DNA of 64,000 bases from Tilletia caries (lineage: Eukaryota; Basidiomycota; Exobasidiomycetes; Tilletiales; Tilletiaceae). The stretch covers positions 434,001-498,000 of the forward strand of contig JALUTQ010000005.1 of assembly GCA_032718865.1 (NCBI GenBank), given 5' to 3'. The position numbers and the translations under genes were made by a program. The notes beneath the pieces are model-generated. The model worked only from the letters and a program-made list of their open reading frames with translations, searched no databases and was not told where the DNA came from. Shown here piece by piece: positions 51,654 through 63,206 of the stretch; the first letter of the stretch is position 1; each line of letters opens with the position of its first letter.

Positions 51654-54035
51654 TCATGGGTAGAGGGCAGCGCCCAAGACTCCTTGCCAAGGCGCGGCCC
51701 AATCGAACTCGAGGGGGGCGAACAGAGAGCAGTCTCCCCGAGAGGGAGCGTCGGCCGGGTTGTCCGCCGACGCGATGTATGACACGGACATGGTGATGTT
51801 GCGTCCCGATGCCAGTTCCGCAATAGATGCCAAACACCGATTCGTCCACCGGCTCCGTGACCGTCTCTTGCGCATGGCATACACCACCCCCATGTTGTCC
51901 ACCGCAAATTGGACCACGCATTCCTTTGCCCCCGCGGCCACGCAGGCCTGTAGGGCCAAGTGCAGCGCCCAAGCTTCCATTACCCCGATGTCAACATCAT
52001 CGTTGTCGATGGCGCCCGGCAGCGGCCAGAAGCGGGCACGGCCGTCCAAGACCACGCCGCAGCCCAGGTCGGAGGCGTCCGAGTAGAGGGTGTGCTCGTA
52101 CGATGTCGTGGGAATGTGGAATGAGCGTGCGAGTGAAGGTGTCTGGAGGAAGCCCAGCCATTCCCGGACTTCGGCATGCGCAGCTGTCGACAACGCCAAG
52201 CTGTGCCAGGGGAAAGAGCGGTCAAAGCGAGAGCGCAGCGCGTAGAGAGCATTGAGGTGGCTGCGCCGCTCGGAGAAGATTGCGCACGTGTGGACGAGAG
52301 TGCCGAGAACGCTGGAAGTTTGGCGGTAATTGACCTGCTTGGGTTGGAGGAAGGCCGACAGCTTGCGAAGGTACTTATCCCTTTTCTCCTCGGTGAGGGC
52401 GACTGTGCCAGCGTCCAGATCCCATTCAAAACCCAACAGCGTGAAACGACGCGTCCACCCGAAGCGCTTTGTTGCGTGGACTTTCCATCCGAAGCGACTG
52501 ACTGACGCATATACGTCGGCTTCGGCGGGCGGAGGCTGACCCAGCTCTCCGTCGTGCAAAACCATATGGTCGTCCGCGAAGTGGCGCGCCCGTAGAGATG
52601 GGAACTGGTGCTCCAGCCAAGCGCAGGAGACGTCGCACAGTTGGCCAAAGACGGCCGACATCGTTGCGATGCCGAACATGCCGACAACCCACACGAAGAA
52701 TTGGCCGGCGACCGCAAACACGAAGCGACGTCTTTGAGCCGGGAGGTTCGGAACCTGCTGATACGCGTCCGCCAAATCATACCCCATGACCCGCGCTGTG
52801 CTGGATGCTCCAGAAAGAAGGACCTGAGAAGGGGGGGAGGTAAAAGAGAAGAAGCAGCCAAACTAGTTAGCCGCGGCTAGGAGCAGACAACGAAAGGTAC
52901 GGCAGCGTTTGGGGAGAAATGGATGAGGATGGGATCTGAAGCTCGCCGCCGCCAGCATCACCATCTCCCTCCGACCGGGGACTGCACCCTTCGCCTGCTA
53001 TCTGCATGCGTGACGTGGACTGCGACGTGGTGTGGCGCCAGAGGCTGCATGTCCCACATCGGGGCCCCGCGGTACCGACATGAAGCCGGAGTAGTCCTGG
53101 GGTGCCCAGGTAAGGCGCGCAGTGACAGCACGCAGCTGGACACCGGCAGAAAGGGTCCGTGGTGACGGCGCTAAGCCAGATACCAGGCAGAAAGGACGCA
53201 CGGCGACGGGGCGGGGCCAGAGCACCGGCAGAGCAGCGGTGGTGACGGCGCGAGGCCAGAGTACCAGGAGATGGAAAATGTGGCGACGGCGCAAAGCCAG
53301 AGTACCAGGGCGACGGCGCAAGGCCAGAGTACCCGATGAAGCCGACCAGCACGGCGACGGCACGAGGCCAGAGTCCGGCTGGCGGTGGAGCACGGCGACG
53401 GCGCATGGGCCAGAGTACCGGCGAGAGGAGCAAAGTGACGGCGACGGCATAATGGCCAGAGTACCAACTGCTGAAGGACGCAAAGAAGGAAGTGGTGCTG
53501 GCACATAGGCCAGAGCACCGACTGAGAGCACAGGAGACCGAGAAAAGGGAGAGCAACTCACTTTGACCTCTTCCAACAGGAACCACTCGCATTCCCATGG
53601 CTCGTCCTTGACTTCCTTGTTGATCGACTCCGGTATGCCGCTAAAACCAGGACCAACCGAAGAGTGCGGCGACCAGGATGCATTGAAGCAGACCCTGTTC
53701 TTCTCCGGTTTGGTGGTTGTCGCTGGTGTGTGGACGATGGTGAGAGGAATCGAAACAAATGGACCAGCCACATTTTCAATTTCCTCCTTTGTGAAAGGGC
53801 CGCATGCCCAACCCTCTTCTAGAGCCTTCTCCCTCCACTTCTCGACAACAGGGAGCTGCTCCGCCTTGAAGTGGTTTGGAGCCACGTATGTTTGCGACGG
53901 CATGGTGAGTGGACCCATGGAGAATCCCGAGGCTACTCCGTCCACAACGTGAGAAAGCCGCACCTGGTGCGAAGCTGGCAGGATTCTCAGCGCGGTCTCG
54001 AACGCTGACGGCACCAACGATGAGCATCGTGCCAT
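51654..54035 (-). CDS. DIRS-order reverse transcriptase-RNase H, copy 2
   Basis: Exon 1 (ATG 54035, or an earlier start in the overlap with ORF1) has SAFETALRILPASHQVR, GWACGPFTKEEIENVAGPF and NRVCFNASWSPHS. It ends WFLLEEVK at 53562. Exon 2 starts at 52823 with VLLSGASSTARVMGYDLADAYQQVP. It carries the RT box RHFADDHMVLHDG and RNase H residues LYSDASDLGCGVVL, EAWALHLAL, FAVDNMGVVYA and SADNPADAPSRG. The stop is at 51654. The intron is exceptional in length and content (separate entry). Same domain order and intron site as the copy at 30.4-32.9 kb, but the proteins are clearly diverged. Confidence 0.8.
52824..53561 (-). other. 738-bp intron filled with a minisatellite
   Basis: Donor AAA|GTGAGT at 53561 and acceptor TTCTCAG at 52824 join EEVK to VLLSG in phase 0. 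On the plus strand about 53110-53530 holds roughly ten imperfect units of 27-45 bp containing GGCCAGAGTACC and GCGACGGCGCA. Confidence 0.7.
53110..53530 (+). repeat. Minisatellite within retrotransposon intron
   Basis: Units share GCGACGGCG..A.GGCCAGAGTACC with variable spacers. Copy boundaries at about 53214, 53250, 53295, 53323, 53368, 53410, 53453 and 53510 show the GGCCAGAG core. Confidence 0.75.
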
Positions 54036-54063
54036 CGTGAAGGCGTGGGACGCCGACTGCCGC

Positions 54064-55573
54064 TCAGTTTGATGAGGTGGTTGAGCACTTGACGGCGGCG
54101 TGACCGTCGGTTCCACATTTGGAACAGTAGTGACCGAAGCTGCACCGTCCGATCTCCGGCAGGCACTCTTTGCCGCAATTGAATCGGTGGCAGAAGACCA
54201 ACGGCTTTCCTTTCCACCTCCAACCCAGGCGGCTGATGTTCTCAAGACTGGGGGAGTGTGGCTGAGGGCAGTTCTTGAAGTCGTGGTCCGTCTGCCGGAG
54301 GCAAGCCGTGCAGAACTCGAGCGCCGGTCTTCCAGAGCTGTCGTCGCGGGGGCCTGTGGGAACGCTTGCGCCACCATCCCGGCCTGAAGAGGAGGGAGGC
54401 GCCCGCCGAAAGGGCTTGTTGTTGTCGTCCCAATCGCGATGGCGACGCTTGCCCGTTCCATGAGACGATCCTTCGCCCTGGTAGGAGTGAGAGGTCTGAT
54501 TCTGACGCTTGGGCGTAGCCGGACCAGATGAGAGATGGACGGGCGCGGGGACTGCAGCTGGAACGTTGAATATGGCCGGTTTCTGGGCATCCTCCATAGC
54601 CTTGCCGATGCGATTAATGTCGTCCCCTTCAGCCTTGAGCAGCTCTGCGACCCAGGTTTCGCCGATGCCCGTGAAATCGTCCATAAAGCCAGGCGGCTTG
54701 CCGCACTGCCTCTCAGCCTTCCGGACCATGTCGGCATTGATGGCGCCAACGTCAAAAGCCATTCCGACCCCCGGTTCACGCTTTGCCCACATCGCCTCTA
54801 GGGTTTGTTTGATGTACCGGCGCCACACTGGCCAGTGGATGTCTGCCGCCCGTGTCATGATCTCAACGTGCAGATCTTCCAGGATGTTTGCATGGCTCTT
54901 GTTCGCCTCCGCCGCCGGCGGAGCCACTGCTCGGCAGATGGTCGCCAAGGCCTGAATGGCCTGGTGCGTGGGTCCGCGTGGAAGGAAATTGTTCTTGCGA
55001 TAGGCATCGTTGATGCGCTCTTGCTGCTTGGCGTTGAGAGGGAAGGTGAGGGTCTTTCGAGTTTCCCCATCCTCTGCACCCACGAACGCCTCGACCGTGA
55101 GCCAGATGAGAGGAGGTCGCACGCCCTTCCTCACGAGCTCGACAATGTCAGCCGGAATCGAGTATGTCGCGCCCGGCCAAGGAACAACTACCGCGCTCGC
55201 GTGTCCAGGATCCACTTCCCAGGACGGAAGACCGATAGCGTCTTTGTCCTTGTCGGCTTCTTTTTCCCGCCCGAAGCTCGTCGATGATCTCCTTGGTGAC
55301 CTTGGTCACCTCCTTGACCGCAGCTGTAGCCGCCTGTGCCACTACCTGCGCGATGGCGTTTGCCTCCTGCTGCTGATTTTCTGCCATCTTGGTTTGAGAG
55401 ATTTCTATGTCGTCTGTGAAGTTTGAGTTAGTTCTTACTTCTTGAAGCGAGCGAGCGAGCAAGTCGAGCGAGTGATGGTTCTCTCGACGCAGCCGCGCGT
55501 CTTCGCTCTCGTGTTTATTTTCACTCTCCTTGCTCATCTCACTATCCCGCAAGGCTCCGCGTTCCGCTCTCAT
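54064..55573 (-). CDS. DIRS-order ORF1 (Gag-like), copy 2, frameshifted
   Basis: The ATG at 55573 opens a charged N-terminal part with a coiled-coil-like AIAQVVAQAATAAVKEVTKV up to EIIDELRAG. From about 55270 the sense continues in another frame (KEADKDKDAIGLPSWEVDPG) down to the stop at 54064. The C-terminus has CTACLRQTDHDFKNC and FCHRFNCGKECLPEIGRC then CSKCGTDGHAAVKC, the same Cys/His layout as ORF1 of copy 1. The shift falls in an A-rich stretch (GGGAAAAAGAAG), so sequencing error, mutation or programmed slippage are all possible. Confidence 0.7.
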
Positions 55574-55732
55574 ATGCAGAACTAATCATACGTGAGATGT
55601 GAGACCCCAGCCTGTCATGAGACCGTCCTTGCGGAGGCGTCGTAACCCCTCGGATGATCATCATGAGGTCTGCCAAAAATGATCATACGAATTCAAAATC
55701 TCTGCGAATGAAATCCGCCATCAAAAAATGAG

Positions 55733-55760
55733 GGTGTCCGAAACATTGTGCAGTCGAGAG
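55733..55760 (-). repeat. Right terminal inverted repeat, DIRS-order copy 2
   Basis: Exact 28-bp reverse complement of 48612-48639; ends 44 bp before the ATG of the FF-domain gene. Confidence 0.8.
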
Positions 55761-55804
55761 GATGAGCTCGAGCTCGACATCTCAACGACGACAACATCGC
55801 AAAC

Positions 55805-57484
55805 ATGGACTCATCAGACGCCCAGCCTGAGGCCAAGCGCCGCAAGCTCGACTCCGCCGACTCGCCGCTTGAGGCCTACCGTGCGCTCCTCCAGGCCGAG
55901 GTCAAGTCTACCCGGACGAAATGGCCAGAATTCGTCAAGGCGCACAAGCGGGACCGGCGCTTCCTTGGCTATGGACGCAGCGACAGGGATCGCGAGCGCG
56001 CCTTCAAGGACTGGCTCGTTGAGCTCGGGGACAGTGAGTGTCTTCAGCTGATATCTTGTTGCGCCGTGTGAATGCATGCGCGACTGACAAGCTCATCTTT
56101 CCAAAACAGAGAAGCGGGAAGCTCAAATGCATGCTGAGGACGACTTCCTGAGTCTACTGGACTCCAAGATTGACAGTGAGGCGCGCGCGGGCTATCGGAC
56201 GGACGTGGAACAAGCGGCGCCTTCGACGGAAGAACACAAGACAGCCCAGCGCAAGGCTTGGACGGAAGCCAAGCTCCAGCCGGGCCTGGATAGCGATCCA
56301 AAATACGAAGCTGTCGGCAGCTCGACGCGCCGTGCCGAGCTTTTTGCGGAATGGCTGGACGGTAAACACGCACGGCAGCAAGAGTCATCGAAGGAGGCGG
56401 AGCGACCGGGCGGAGCGATCACAGCGGCGGATAGGGAAAAGGAGGCGCAAGAGCAGAAGAAGCGGGAGAAGGCGCTGAATGCGGAACGAGCGCTGAAAGC
56501 ACGGCAAGAACAAGTACAGAGGGAGAGGGACCAGGCCGAGTCTAGACAAAGAAGGGTGTTGACTCAGGCCACCCATTCGGAAGAGTGAGTGGTCCTCCTC
56601 AGAACCTTTACGTTGGGGATGATTGATCTGACCCGCGTGCACATTCTTCAAACAGTGTGATTGCGTTCAAACAGATGCTCATCGACCACGTCCGCGACCC
56701 TCTTACGACATTCTTCCAGCTCGCCGACACCCTTGGCCGGTCCGACAAACGGTTCTCAACTTCCTCCTTACGCCTGCGAGAGAAGGAGGAACTGCTTTGG
56801 GAGCACGTGCGTTCCCTACTCGGACGACGTCGGAATGCGCTACGTTCGATCTTTGGCAAAGTGGCACCCAGCCTTGCCACCAGCAGGGATGTCGCTCTTC
56901 CCTTGGTTCGTGAAGAGGACGAATGGGAGCGTGCCGAGTTGGGTTGTCTATTGTGGGGAGAGAAGGAGCAGGTCCAGCAGAATGCAGGGCGCGGCGGCCG
57001 GAGGGAGTCAGAGTGGGGCGGATTGAAGAGCCTGGACAGGGAGTGGGATGACTGGAATGCGGAGCGAGCGGAGAAGGCCGAGAGAGAATTCAAGGAGATG
57101 CTCAGCGGTCAGACTTTGACTCGTCTCAGTGTTGCAACTTGCAAGCTTATACTCTTTGCTGACACACTTCGTCTCTTCCTGGCCCCTGCAGAGAATGGCT
57201 TTGTCGAATTCTGGGGTCGACTCAAGCATCACCGTCAGAACCACGATCCGGACGCACCTCCGGCCGAAGATCTCGACTCCGATGACGAGGACGCCGTCGG
57301 GATGCTAGAGATGGCCAAGAAGATCGACCTCGCCGAGATCGACGCCGTTCTGCAACCCGACGGTCGGTACCAGGCGTGGAAACACCGGCCAGACTTGGTG
57401 GAGGACTGGATTCGAGAACATATGGAGGGACTGGCAGCGCCGAAGCAGACGATCCACGGGCCGGGCCTCACCTCGGGTCGTTGA
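55805..57484 (+). CDS. FF-domain protein, TCERG1/Urn1-like
   Basis: 482 residues from exons 55805-56033, 56110-56584, 56656-57107 and 57192-57484 (sum divisible by three). The first FF domain (about 29-75) reads KSTRTKWPEFVKAHKRDRRF and GYGRSDRDRERAFKDWLVEL. A long charged helix rich in Glu/Lys/Arg follows (EKEAQEQKKREKALNAERALK). A second FF-like segment begins VIAFKQMLIDHVRDPLTTFF. FF domains bind phosphorylated RNA polymerase II tail or splicing factors; no WW domain is visible, unlike Prp40, TCERG1 or Urn1. The C-terminal part (EFWGRLKHHRQN...) is not recognised. Divergent from the GPALPP gene, with the DIRS-order element between them. Confidence 0.75.
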
Positions 57485-57843
57485 GTAACTACATCGACCT
57501 GCAATCACATCTTACAACCTCATCCACTTTTGTCATGCGCAAGGTTGGCGTAACACCAGAGTTACGGAGACCTCATTTCCCTGTATGAGGTGGTCTGGAC
57601 CCTGTCAGAACTCCGCACAGGCGAGGAGTCTTCATATATGCACGAGCGGTCATCGGCGTCTTTCGCCGTTCCCCTCATCTCATCCATTCGGTTTCGGGAG
57701 AACGACCCTTACATACATAAGTGAGCACGACAGCGAGACCATCATCGTCGTTGTCAGTTGTCACAGCCAGAAGCAGCAGCCGCAAGCCAGCCAGCCAGCC
57801 AGCCAGCGAACCACAGCGAGAAGAACAGCAGCAGCACGCAGGC
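57485..57843 (+). other. Leader/promoter region of the oxysterol-binding protein gene
   Basis: No gene seen. It contains an AGCC tetranucleotide run at about 57788-57807, inside the likely 5' leader. Confidence 0.35.
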
Positions 57844-60338
57844 ATGAAAGAAAAGGCGACGCCGAAGGAGCGCCAGCGCAGGGAACGCGAGCGCAAGCTC
57901 CAGGACCTCGACGTCATCCACGAGGGATGGGTCCTCAAGAAGAAGCGCAAGAAGATGCAGGGGTACGCAAAACGATACCTCGTCCTCACCCGCGAGGGCA
58001 TGCTCACCTACGCCCTCGGCCCGGACAAGCCCATGCGCGACTACATCGAGATCCCGCACGCCAGCGTCACCTCCAGCAAGCGCCACGGTGAGTTTCCGCC
58101 CGTCTCCATGCTGGCGCTGTATGCATGCTCATCCTCTGCATACCTTCAACCGTCATTTTTCCAGGCTCCATACATGTGGACAGCGGCGCTTCGGTCTTTC
58201 GTGAGTAATCACCTTCCCTCCATTTCCTCTTCAGTTGAAGCGAATTGCCCATTGATCGCGTTTCCTGCTCTCGGTTCGCGCCGCTCAGACTTGAAAATGC
58301 TCGACCCTGCCGACTTCGAAACATGGCGCAATCACCTTCGTTCCTTCATCCCTGAACAGTCCGGAGAGGGGGCGCAGCAACGTATTTATGTCACCGCCAA
58401 CGGAGGTCGCGATCTACAGTCTATCAACCTCGACCCTCTCTTCGAATCGGCAGGCAACATGGACGCACTCCTCAAGAGCATGAAGTCAAAGGTCACGCAA
58501 CTCTCCGAGCGGAAACCGAACATGGCGGAGTCTATTTCTGGAATGCTGCAGCCATCGTCCAAAGGTGCGCAAGCTGTCCAAGTTATTGCTGCTTTTGGGA
58601 GCACGGTAACTGCGCATACAGTCTGTCTGACACTTGTTCCTCTCCCTTGCTCTCATGATCACCAGACAAAACCCTGGAGGAGCTTGCGTTGCTGGTCGAC
58701 AATGCAAACGCAGAGCATGCGAACATGCGCGCATTCATCGATACTCAGATTCCCAAGGGACACGGAGGAGCTGAAGGAACGATGCAATCCCTCAACTCTC
58801 GTTTCGGTACCAACCCCTCCCTCGCACCCCGTCCGCGGTCACGGATCAGCATCAGCTCCTTCCAGACCAAGGGCACCGACGATGCTGTCTTCTACGACGC
58901 CGACGCTCAAGGCGAAGAGTTCTTGCTCGATGACGCAGAGACGCCTCCGTTGGCCTCTGCCGACAGTAGCCAGAGCGGCTACAACGAGGACACAGACGAG
59001 GAGAGCGGAAGTGAGGAACCCAAGTCCGATGGGTCGTCGACAATCGCGTCGGCGCATGATTCGTCTGAGCCGGAAGTTGCTGGTCCTGCCGTGGAGCACA
59101 GAACTCGGCTGCCTTCCAAGGTTTGTGGAGACGAAGTCTCCCTGTTCTCCATGCTCAAGAAAAACGTGGGCAAGGACTTGTCCACGGTCTCCTTCCCCGT
59201 CTCTTTCAACTGTCCTCTGTCGCTTTTGCAAGCAACCGCCGAAGGTGAGAGAAACCTCCCAGAGGAGACGTGCGCTTGTACTCCGTTGTTGTGCTCATCT
59301 GTGTTTCTCATCCCGTCGTTCACAGAATACGAATACGCGCCTGACCTCTTGGAACGTGCCGTCAAGACTGATGACTGGGTAGAACGCATCTGCCTTGTCA
59401 CTGCCTTCGCCGTCAGCGGATACGCATCCACCAAGCTGCGCGCAAGTCGGAAACCGTTCAACCCGCTCCTCGGCGAAACGTACGAATGTGTGCGCGAGGG
59501 GAAACACATGCGCTTCCTCGCCGAGAAGGTCGTACATCAACCTCCCGTGGTCGCCTTCTACGCCGAAGGTAAAGGCTGGAAGGCGCAAGGCTGGAGCTCG
59601 GTCAAGAACAAGTTCTGGGGCAAGTCCCTCGAGCTAATTCCGGAGGGCAACACTCGGATTGAAATTGGTGACGATGTATTCTCGATTCGCAAGCCGAGCT
59701 CGTTCATGCGTAACTTGCTTGCCGGCAACAAGTACCTCGAGCACGTCGGTGTGCTGGAGATCGTCAACGAGAACACGGGTCAGCGCGCCACTGTCGACTT
59801 CAAGGAGGGCAACATGTGGGGAGGCGCGTCTTCACGCAATCTTCTTGCGGGTACCGTCTACGACGAGCATGGATCCCAGGTGACCGGCTTCCGCGGGCGC
59901 TGGTCTGACAATCTGTCCCGCCAGCTGACCGAGGACAACTACCAGGTTCTGTGGGAAGCGACCGAGATGCCGTCGATGGCCGAGGACTACTACGGCTTCA
60001 CCTACTTCGCCGTCAGCCTGAACGAGGTCACGCCTGATATTGAGCCGTTCCTCCCCCCCACGGACTCGCGACTCAGGCCGGACCAGCGCGCCATGGAGGA
60101 CGGCGACATCGACAAGGCGGAGGACTTGAAGCAGAAGTTGGAGCAGGCGCAGCGTGTCAGGAGAAAGGCGGCTGCAGAAGGCGGCAACGGGCCGATCCAG
60201 CCGCGCTGGTTCCACCAGAGTGACGAAGGGGTGGAGTGGCAGTATGGTGGCGTGAAGGGTGATCAGTACTTCAAGGTCAGGTCGGAGGCGAAAGGTCATC
60301 CGGAGGCGTGGAACGTGCCGAAGATCTTTGAAGTATAG
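57844..60338 (+). CDS. Oxysterol-binding protein (Osh/ORP) with PH domain
   Basis: 715 residues; exons 57844-58087, 58165-58200, 58289-58564, 58666-59244 and 59326-60338. A PH domain (about 24-130) begins VIHEGWVLKKKRKKMQGYAKRYLVL and ends near FETWRNHLRSF. A FFAT-like DDAVFYDADA (about 257) would bind ER VAP. The ligand domain (from about 380) has KPFNPLLGETYE, the ORP signature. The usual phosphoinositide-binding S-H-H-P is V-H-Q-P here (EKVVHQPP, about 447). KFWGKSLELIPEG and RNLLAGNKYLEHVG match the Osh3/Osh2 style. The family carries sterols or phospholipids between ER and other membranes in exchange for PI4P. The start is the first ATG; the frame is open further upstream without one. 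Confidence 0.88.
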
Positions 60339-60944
60339 GCGTGATGTTTACTCATCTCGAGGAAGCTTCCTTGCTCAGGGATCTTTCCACTTCAAGTCTG
60401 GCCCCCAATCTCGCCGCTGCACCCGAGCCGGCCGTACCACATATTACCCGTCGCTCGTCTCGATCTCGGAACGCCTTCCCTCTTCCGTGCCTCCCTTGAG
60501 TCTCGAACAAGATATTCGCAAATATCCAAGATCAAAGACACAAGAACGATATCTCCCGGACTACTCCCTCCGCTTCTACTTTTGTCTGTCCATCCTTTCC
60601 CTCTTTCGTTTCTGTTGGCGGGCCTTGGCGAGCGGGCACTTGGGCAGGCTTCTTGTCGTCTCACCCGCCCGGCTTGGGCTCCGTTCTCCTGTGTTCCGTT
60701 CTTCTCCTCCAACTTTCTTTTCCTTCATTTTCGTACCGAGTTACCTTTCAGTACATACTCCCAAGTACGCCTGCGCTCTTGAAAGTGTTGCTGTTTGCGG
60801 ACTGCATACTGGTTACATTCTGGAATTGCATGCGAAGAGGGGTGAGAGAAACGTATTGGTACAGCAGGACAAAGGAAGGTAGATGACAAGCTTGGCCGAT
60901 GAGAGGGCCAAAGGAAAGACGAGGATGAAGACCCCGGTACCGAT
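60339..60944. other. Convergent 3' intergenic region
   Basis: Between OSBP (+) and ESA1 (-). Pyrimidine-rich in the middle; no gene or RNA recognised. Confidence 0.4.
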
Positions 60945-63206
60945 TCACCAGCCGAACTTGAGCTGGGCCCGAGTGAAGACTGGGGGCGTCCAGTTCAATC
61001 TCTCCGAAACGATCTTGCGTCTGCGTTTGCTCATCGCCCGATGATACTGCTCCACCACCCCGTCCGACAGATTGAGATAGTGCTTCCCATCGACGAGCTT
61101 GAGCATGTTGAGCGCGGTACAGGTGTGCAGGATATCGCCGTGGGTGATGCTCGTCTTATTCGCGAGGTCCTCAATCGAGGTCTCGTTCTCTGCACCCTCG
61201 AGCTTCTCGAGCTCGAGAAGGAGCTCGACGATGGTCTCCATCCAGTAGGCGCGATAGCCCATCAGGCCCAGGTCGGAGAGCGGCTTCTCCGGCGAGCCGA
61301 GCTTGCCCTCGCGCTTGCTGAGTTCGTAGGAGAAGTCGATGAGGAGCCGGCCATAGCCTGATCGCTGATGCTGGGGCAAGGTGAGAATGCAGGCAAGATT
61401 GTAGTTCTCGGTGGACTCCTTCTCCTTGGAGAAATAGCCGATGATATGTGCACCGGTGTGGTCGCGCCGGGTCATGACGTAGTACAGGAAAGGGTCGACG
61501 TCGAAGTAGACTGTTTTGTGGTCGAGGAAGCACTTGGAGAGGAGGGAGAGGTTACGGCAGTATGTCTTCTGTCGGCGTCCGTCGATCTCAAAGAAGGAGA
61601 TGTCCTCGTGCCGATAGATCTCGTTCCCCGGCGGGTGAACGAGGGTGCACTTCACCCGATGTCGACGGAGGACGAAGGCAGAAGGGAAGTAGCCCAGACA
61701 CATCTCGCAGATGTACAGAGTGTCGATGTAGGAGTATTCAATCGGGTACGGGCTGAAGTACCAGGTCTCAACCTCGAACTCGCCCATCTGGATCTTGTTC
61801 AGATTCTTGACGCGCGAGATCTCGGACACGGACTGGGTCATGCTTCCCGACGTGCGCAGTTTCTCGATCTCGGCCGCCTTGGAGAACGTCGCTGGCTCGT
61901 CGTCGTCGTCGTCGTCGTTGGTGGCAAGATTGGCGAGACCGGCACCACCGCCTCCTGCGGCTGGGTGGGAAGGGTCGATCGGCTGGAGCTGGGAGGTGGA
62001 GTCTGTGTTGAGTTCTTGCTTGATGATGGCACTGGCGGTGGTGGAAGAGGCCTGTGAGCCGAGGGTGAGGTCGGCCATGAGGGAATCTCCGTCGGTATCG
62101 TCGCCTCCTGGAGCAGGCGTACCAGTGACGGTAGAACGATCCTCGTCGTCGTCATCTTCATCGGCGGCTCTTCCGACGACCTCCATCTCGACGACAGCGC
62201 CATCTTCGCCTGCTACGCCACCTTGTTCTGCGATGATGCGGCGTGCGCGTGCTCTTGCGTGGGCTGTGCGACGTTGACGAGCGGATGGGGTGCCGGAGTT
62301 GCTGATGAGTTCGGTGCGTACGTCGTCTTCCTCGTCCTCGTCCTCGTCATCCTCTTCGGCGTCGTCATCATCCTCATCGTCCTCGTCGTCGGCCTGGCTT
62401 GCTCTGGCAGGTGAAGAAGCTGCCGCCGTGGAGAGAGCTTTCTGCGCTGTTCTCGATGTCGAAGCTGTTGCGACCGTCTTCTGTGCTGTTGCCCCTGCTG
62501 CTGCTGACCGGTGCTGGTTATGTTTGGCCTGTTGCTGGAGGGCTGCCTGTGTGGCTGCCTTCTTGAGCAAGTTGGTCTGCTGAGACGCAGCTGATCCTGC
62601 GTGTCGTGCTGGCGTGCCCGCTGCCGATGCCGCTGCTGTGGTCTTGCGCTTCTCCTGGGACGAGGCCGGCTGGGGCGCTGGTGCGGGAGGCAAGGGCCAC
62701 TCGAGCTCCTTGGTCGTGATCAAGCGGGATCCCTTCACCCACTCGTCCAACCGCTTGTTGAACTCGACATAGTGGACGTAGTACTCGGTCTGGTCGATCT
62801 CGTTGTCCTCGCCGCCTTCGCCTGCGCCGTCGCCGTCCTTGAGGCTGTCTTGCTCATCGTCCTCGCCGTCGTTCTCCTTCTTGACTCCGCCCTCTGTTGC
62901 TGCCTCTGCCTTTCGCTTCCTGCGTGCTCGGATGAGGGCAAGACGCGAGTTGCGGGCGGTGCGGCTGGGAGGCTTCCTTCTGATGGAGAGGATCTCGGCT
63001 CTGCGCTGTTCAATGTCTCCCGTGTCTGGATCTGGCCGCTGCACGAAGATCTTGCATCCCGCGATGACATCTTGGAGAACGTATGAGCCCGGTGCGCTGA
63101 TCACCGGCTCGATGGTGGCATGGCTGCTCTCAGCTGCATGCGCATGGGCACTGTTCTGACTGCTGCTGCCTTGACTACTGCTGCTTGTGCTGTTCCGCGG
63201 TGCCAT
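60945..63206 (-). CDS. ESA1: MYST histone acetyltransferase Esa1/Tip60
   Basis: Catalytic subunit of NuA4; acetylates H4 and H2A tails. Single exon, 753 residues from the ATG at 63206. A chromo-barrel (about 41-170) starts [18 protein letters not shown] and ends [15 protein letters not shown]. It carries a charged insertion of about 80 residues before [16 protein letters not shown] long low-complexity acidic region (Asp/Glu runs encoded by GTC/CTC repeats, about 62310-62390 and 61895-61917) precedes the MYST domain (480-753). That domain has a C2HC finger (C500, C503, H516, C520), ACILTLP with the active-site Cys (about 606), [17 protein letters not shown] for acetyl-CoA, and [11 protein letters not shown] with the general-base Glu (about 640). 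Yeast Esa1 has 445 residues, so the acidic insert accounts for the extra length. Confidence 0.93.
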   Translation of the reverse strand: MAPRNSTSSSSQGSSSQNSAHAHAAESSHATIEPVISAPGSYVLQDVIAGCKIFVQRPDPDTGDIEQRRAEILSIRRKPPSRTARNSRLALIRARRKRKAEAATEGGVKKENDGEDDEQDSLKDGDGAGEGGEDNEIDQTEYYVHYVEFNKRLDEWVKGSRLITTKELEWPLPPAPAPQPASSQEKRKTTAAASAAGTPARHAGSAASQQTNLLKKAATQAALQQQAKHNQHRSAAAGATAQKTVATASTSRTAQKALSTAAASSPARASQADDEDDEDDDDAEEDDEDEDEEDDVRTELISNSGTPSARQRRTAHARARARRIIAEQGGVAGEDGAVVEMEVVGRAADEDDDDEDRSTVTGTPAPGGDDTDGDSLMADLTLGSQASSTTASAIIKQELNTDSTSQLQPIDPSHPAAGGGGAGLANLATNDDDDDDEPATFSKAAEIEKLRTSGSMTQSVSEISRVKNLNKIQMGEFEVETWYFSPYPIEYSYIDTLYICEMCLGYFPSAFVLRRHRVKCTLVHPPGNEIYRHEDISFFEIDGRRQKTYCRNLSLLSKCFLDHKTVYFDVDPFLYYVMTRRDHTGAHIIGYFSKEKESTENYNLACILTLPQHQRSGYGRLLIDFSYELSKREGKLGSPEKPLSDLGLMGYRAYWMETIVELLLELEKLEGAENETSIEDLANKTSITHGDILHTCTALNMLKLVDGKHYLNLSDGVVEQYHRAMSKRRRKIVSERLNWTPPVFTRAQLKFGW

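Larger units (their letters stand above)
48612..55760 (-). mobile_element. DIRS-order retrotransposon, copy 2, 7.1 kb
   Basis: Exact 28-bp inverted repeats at 48612-48639 and 55733-55760 enclose, on the minus strand, ORF1 (55573-54064), RT/RNase H (about 54035-51654) and a tyrosine recombinase (about 51600-49771), followed by about 1.1 kb without genes (48640-49770). It stands between two divergent genes whose start codons lie 94 bp (48517) and 44 bp (55805) outside the repeats. No target duplication is visible, as expected for recombinase-type insertion. The element contains at least two frameshifts, so autonomy is doubtful. Confidence 0.75.

Noticed and set aside
53110..53530. CRISPR-like array
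   Set aside because: Units are variable in length and sequence without constant repeats and unique spacers, and the host is a eukaryote; it is a minisatellite in an intron.
60259..60882. 207-codon ORF downstream of the oxysterol-binding gene
   Set aside because: Starts inside the last OSBP exon in another frame and runs through the 3' untranslated region.
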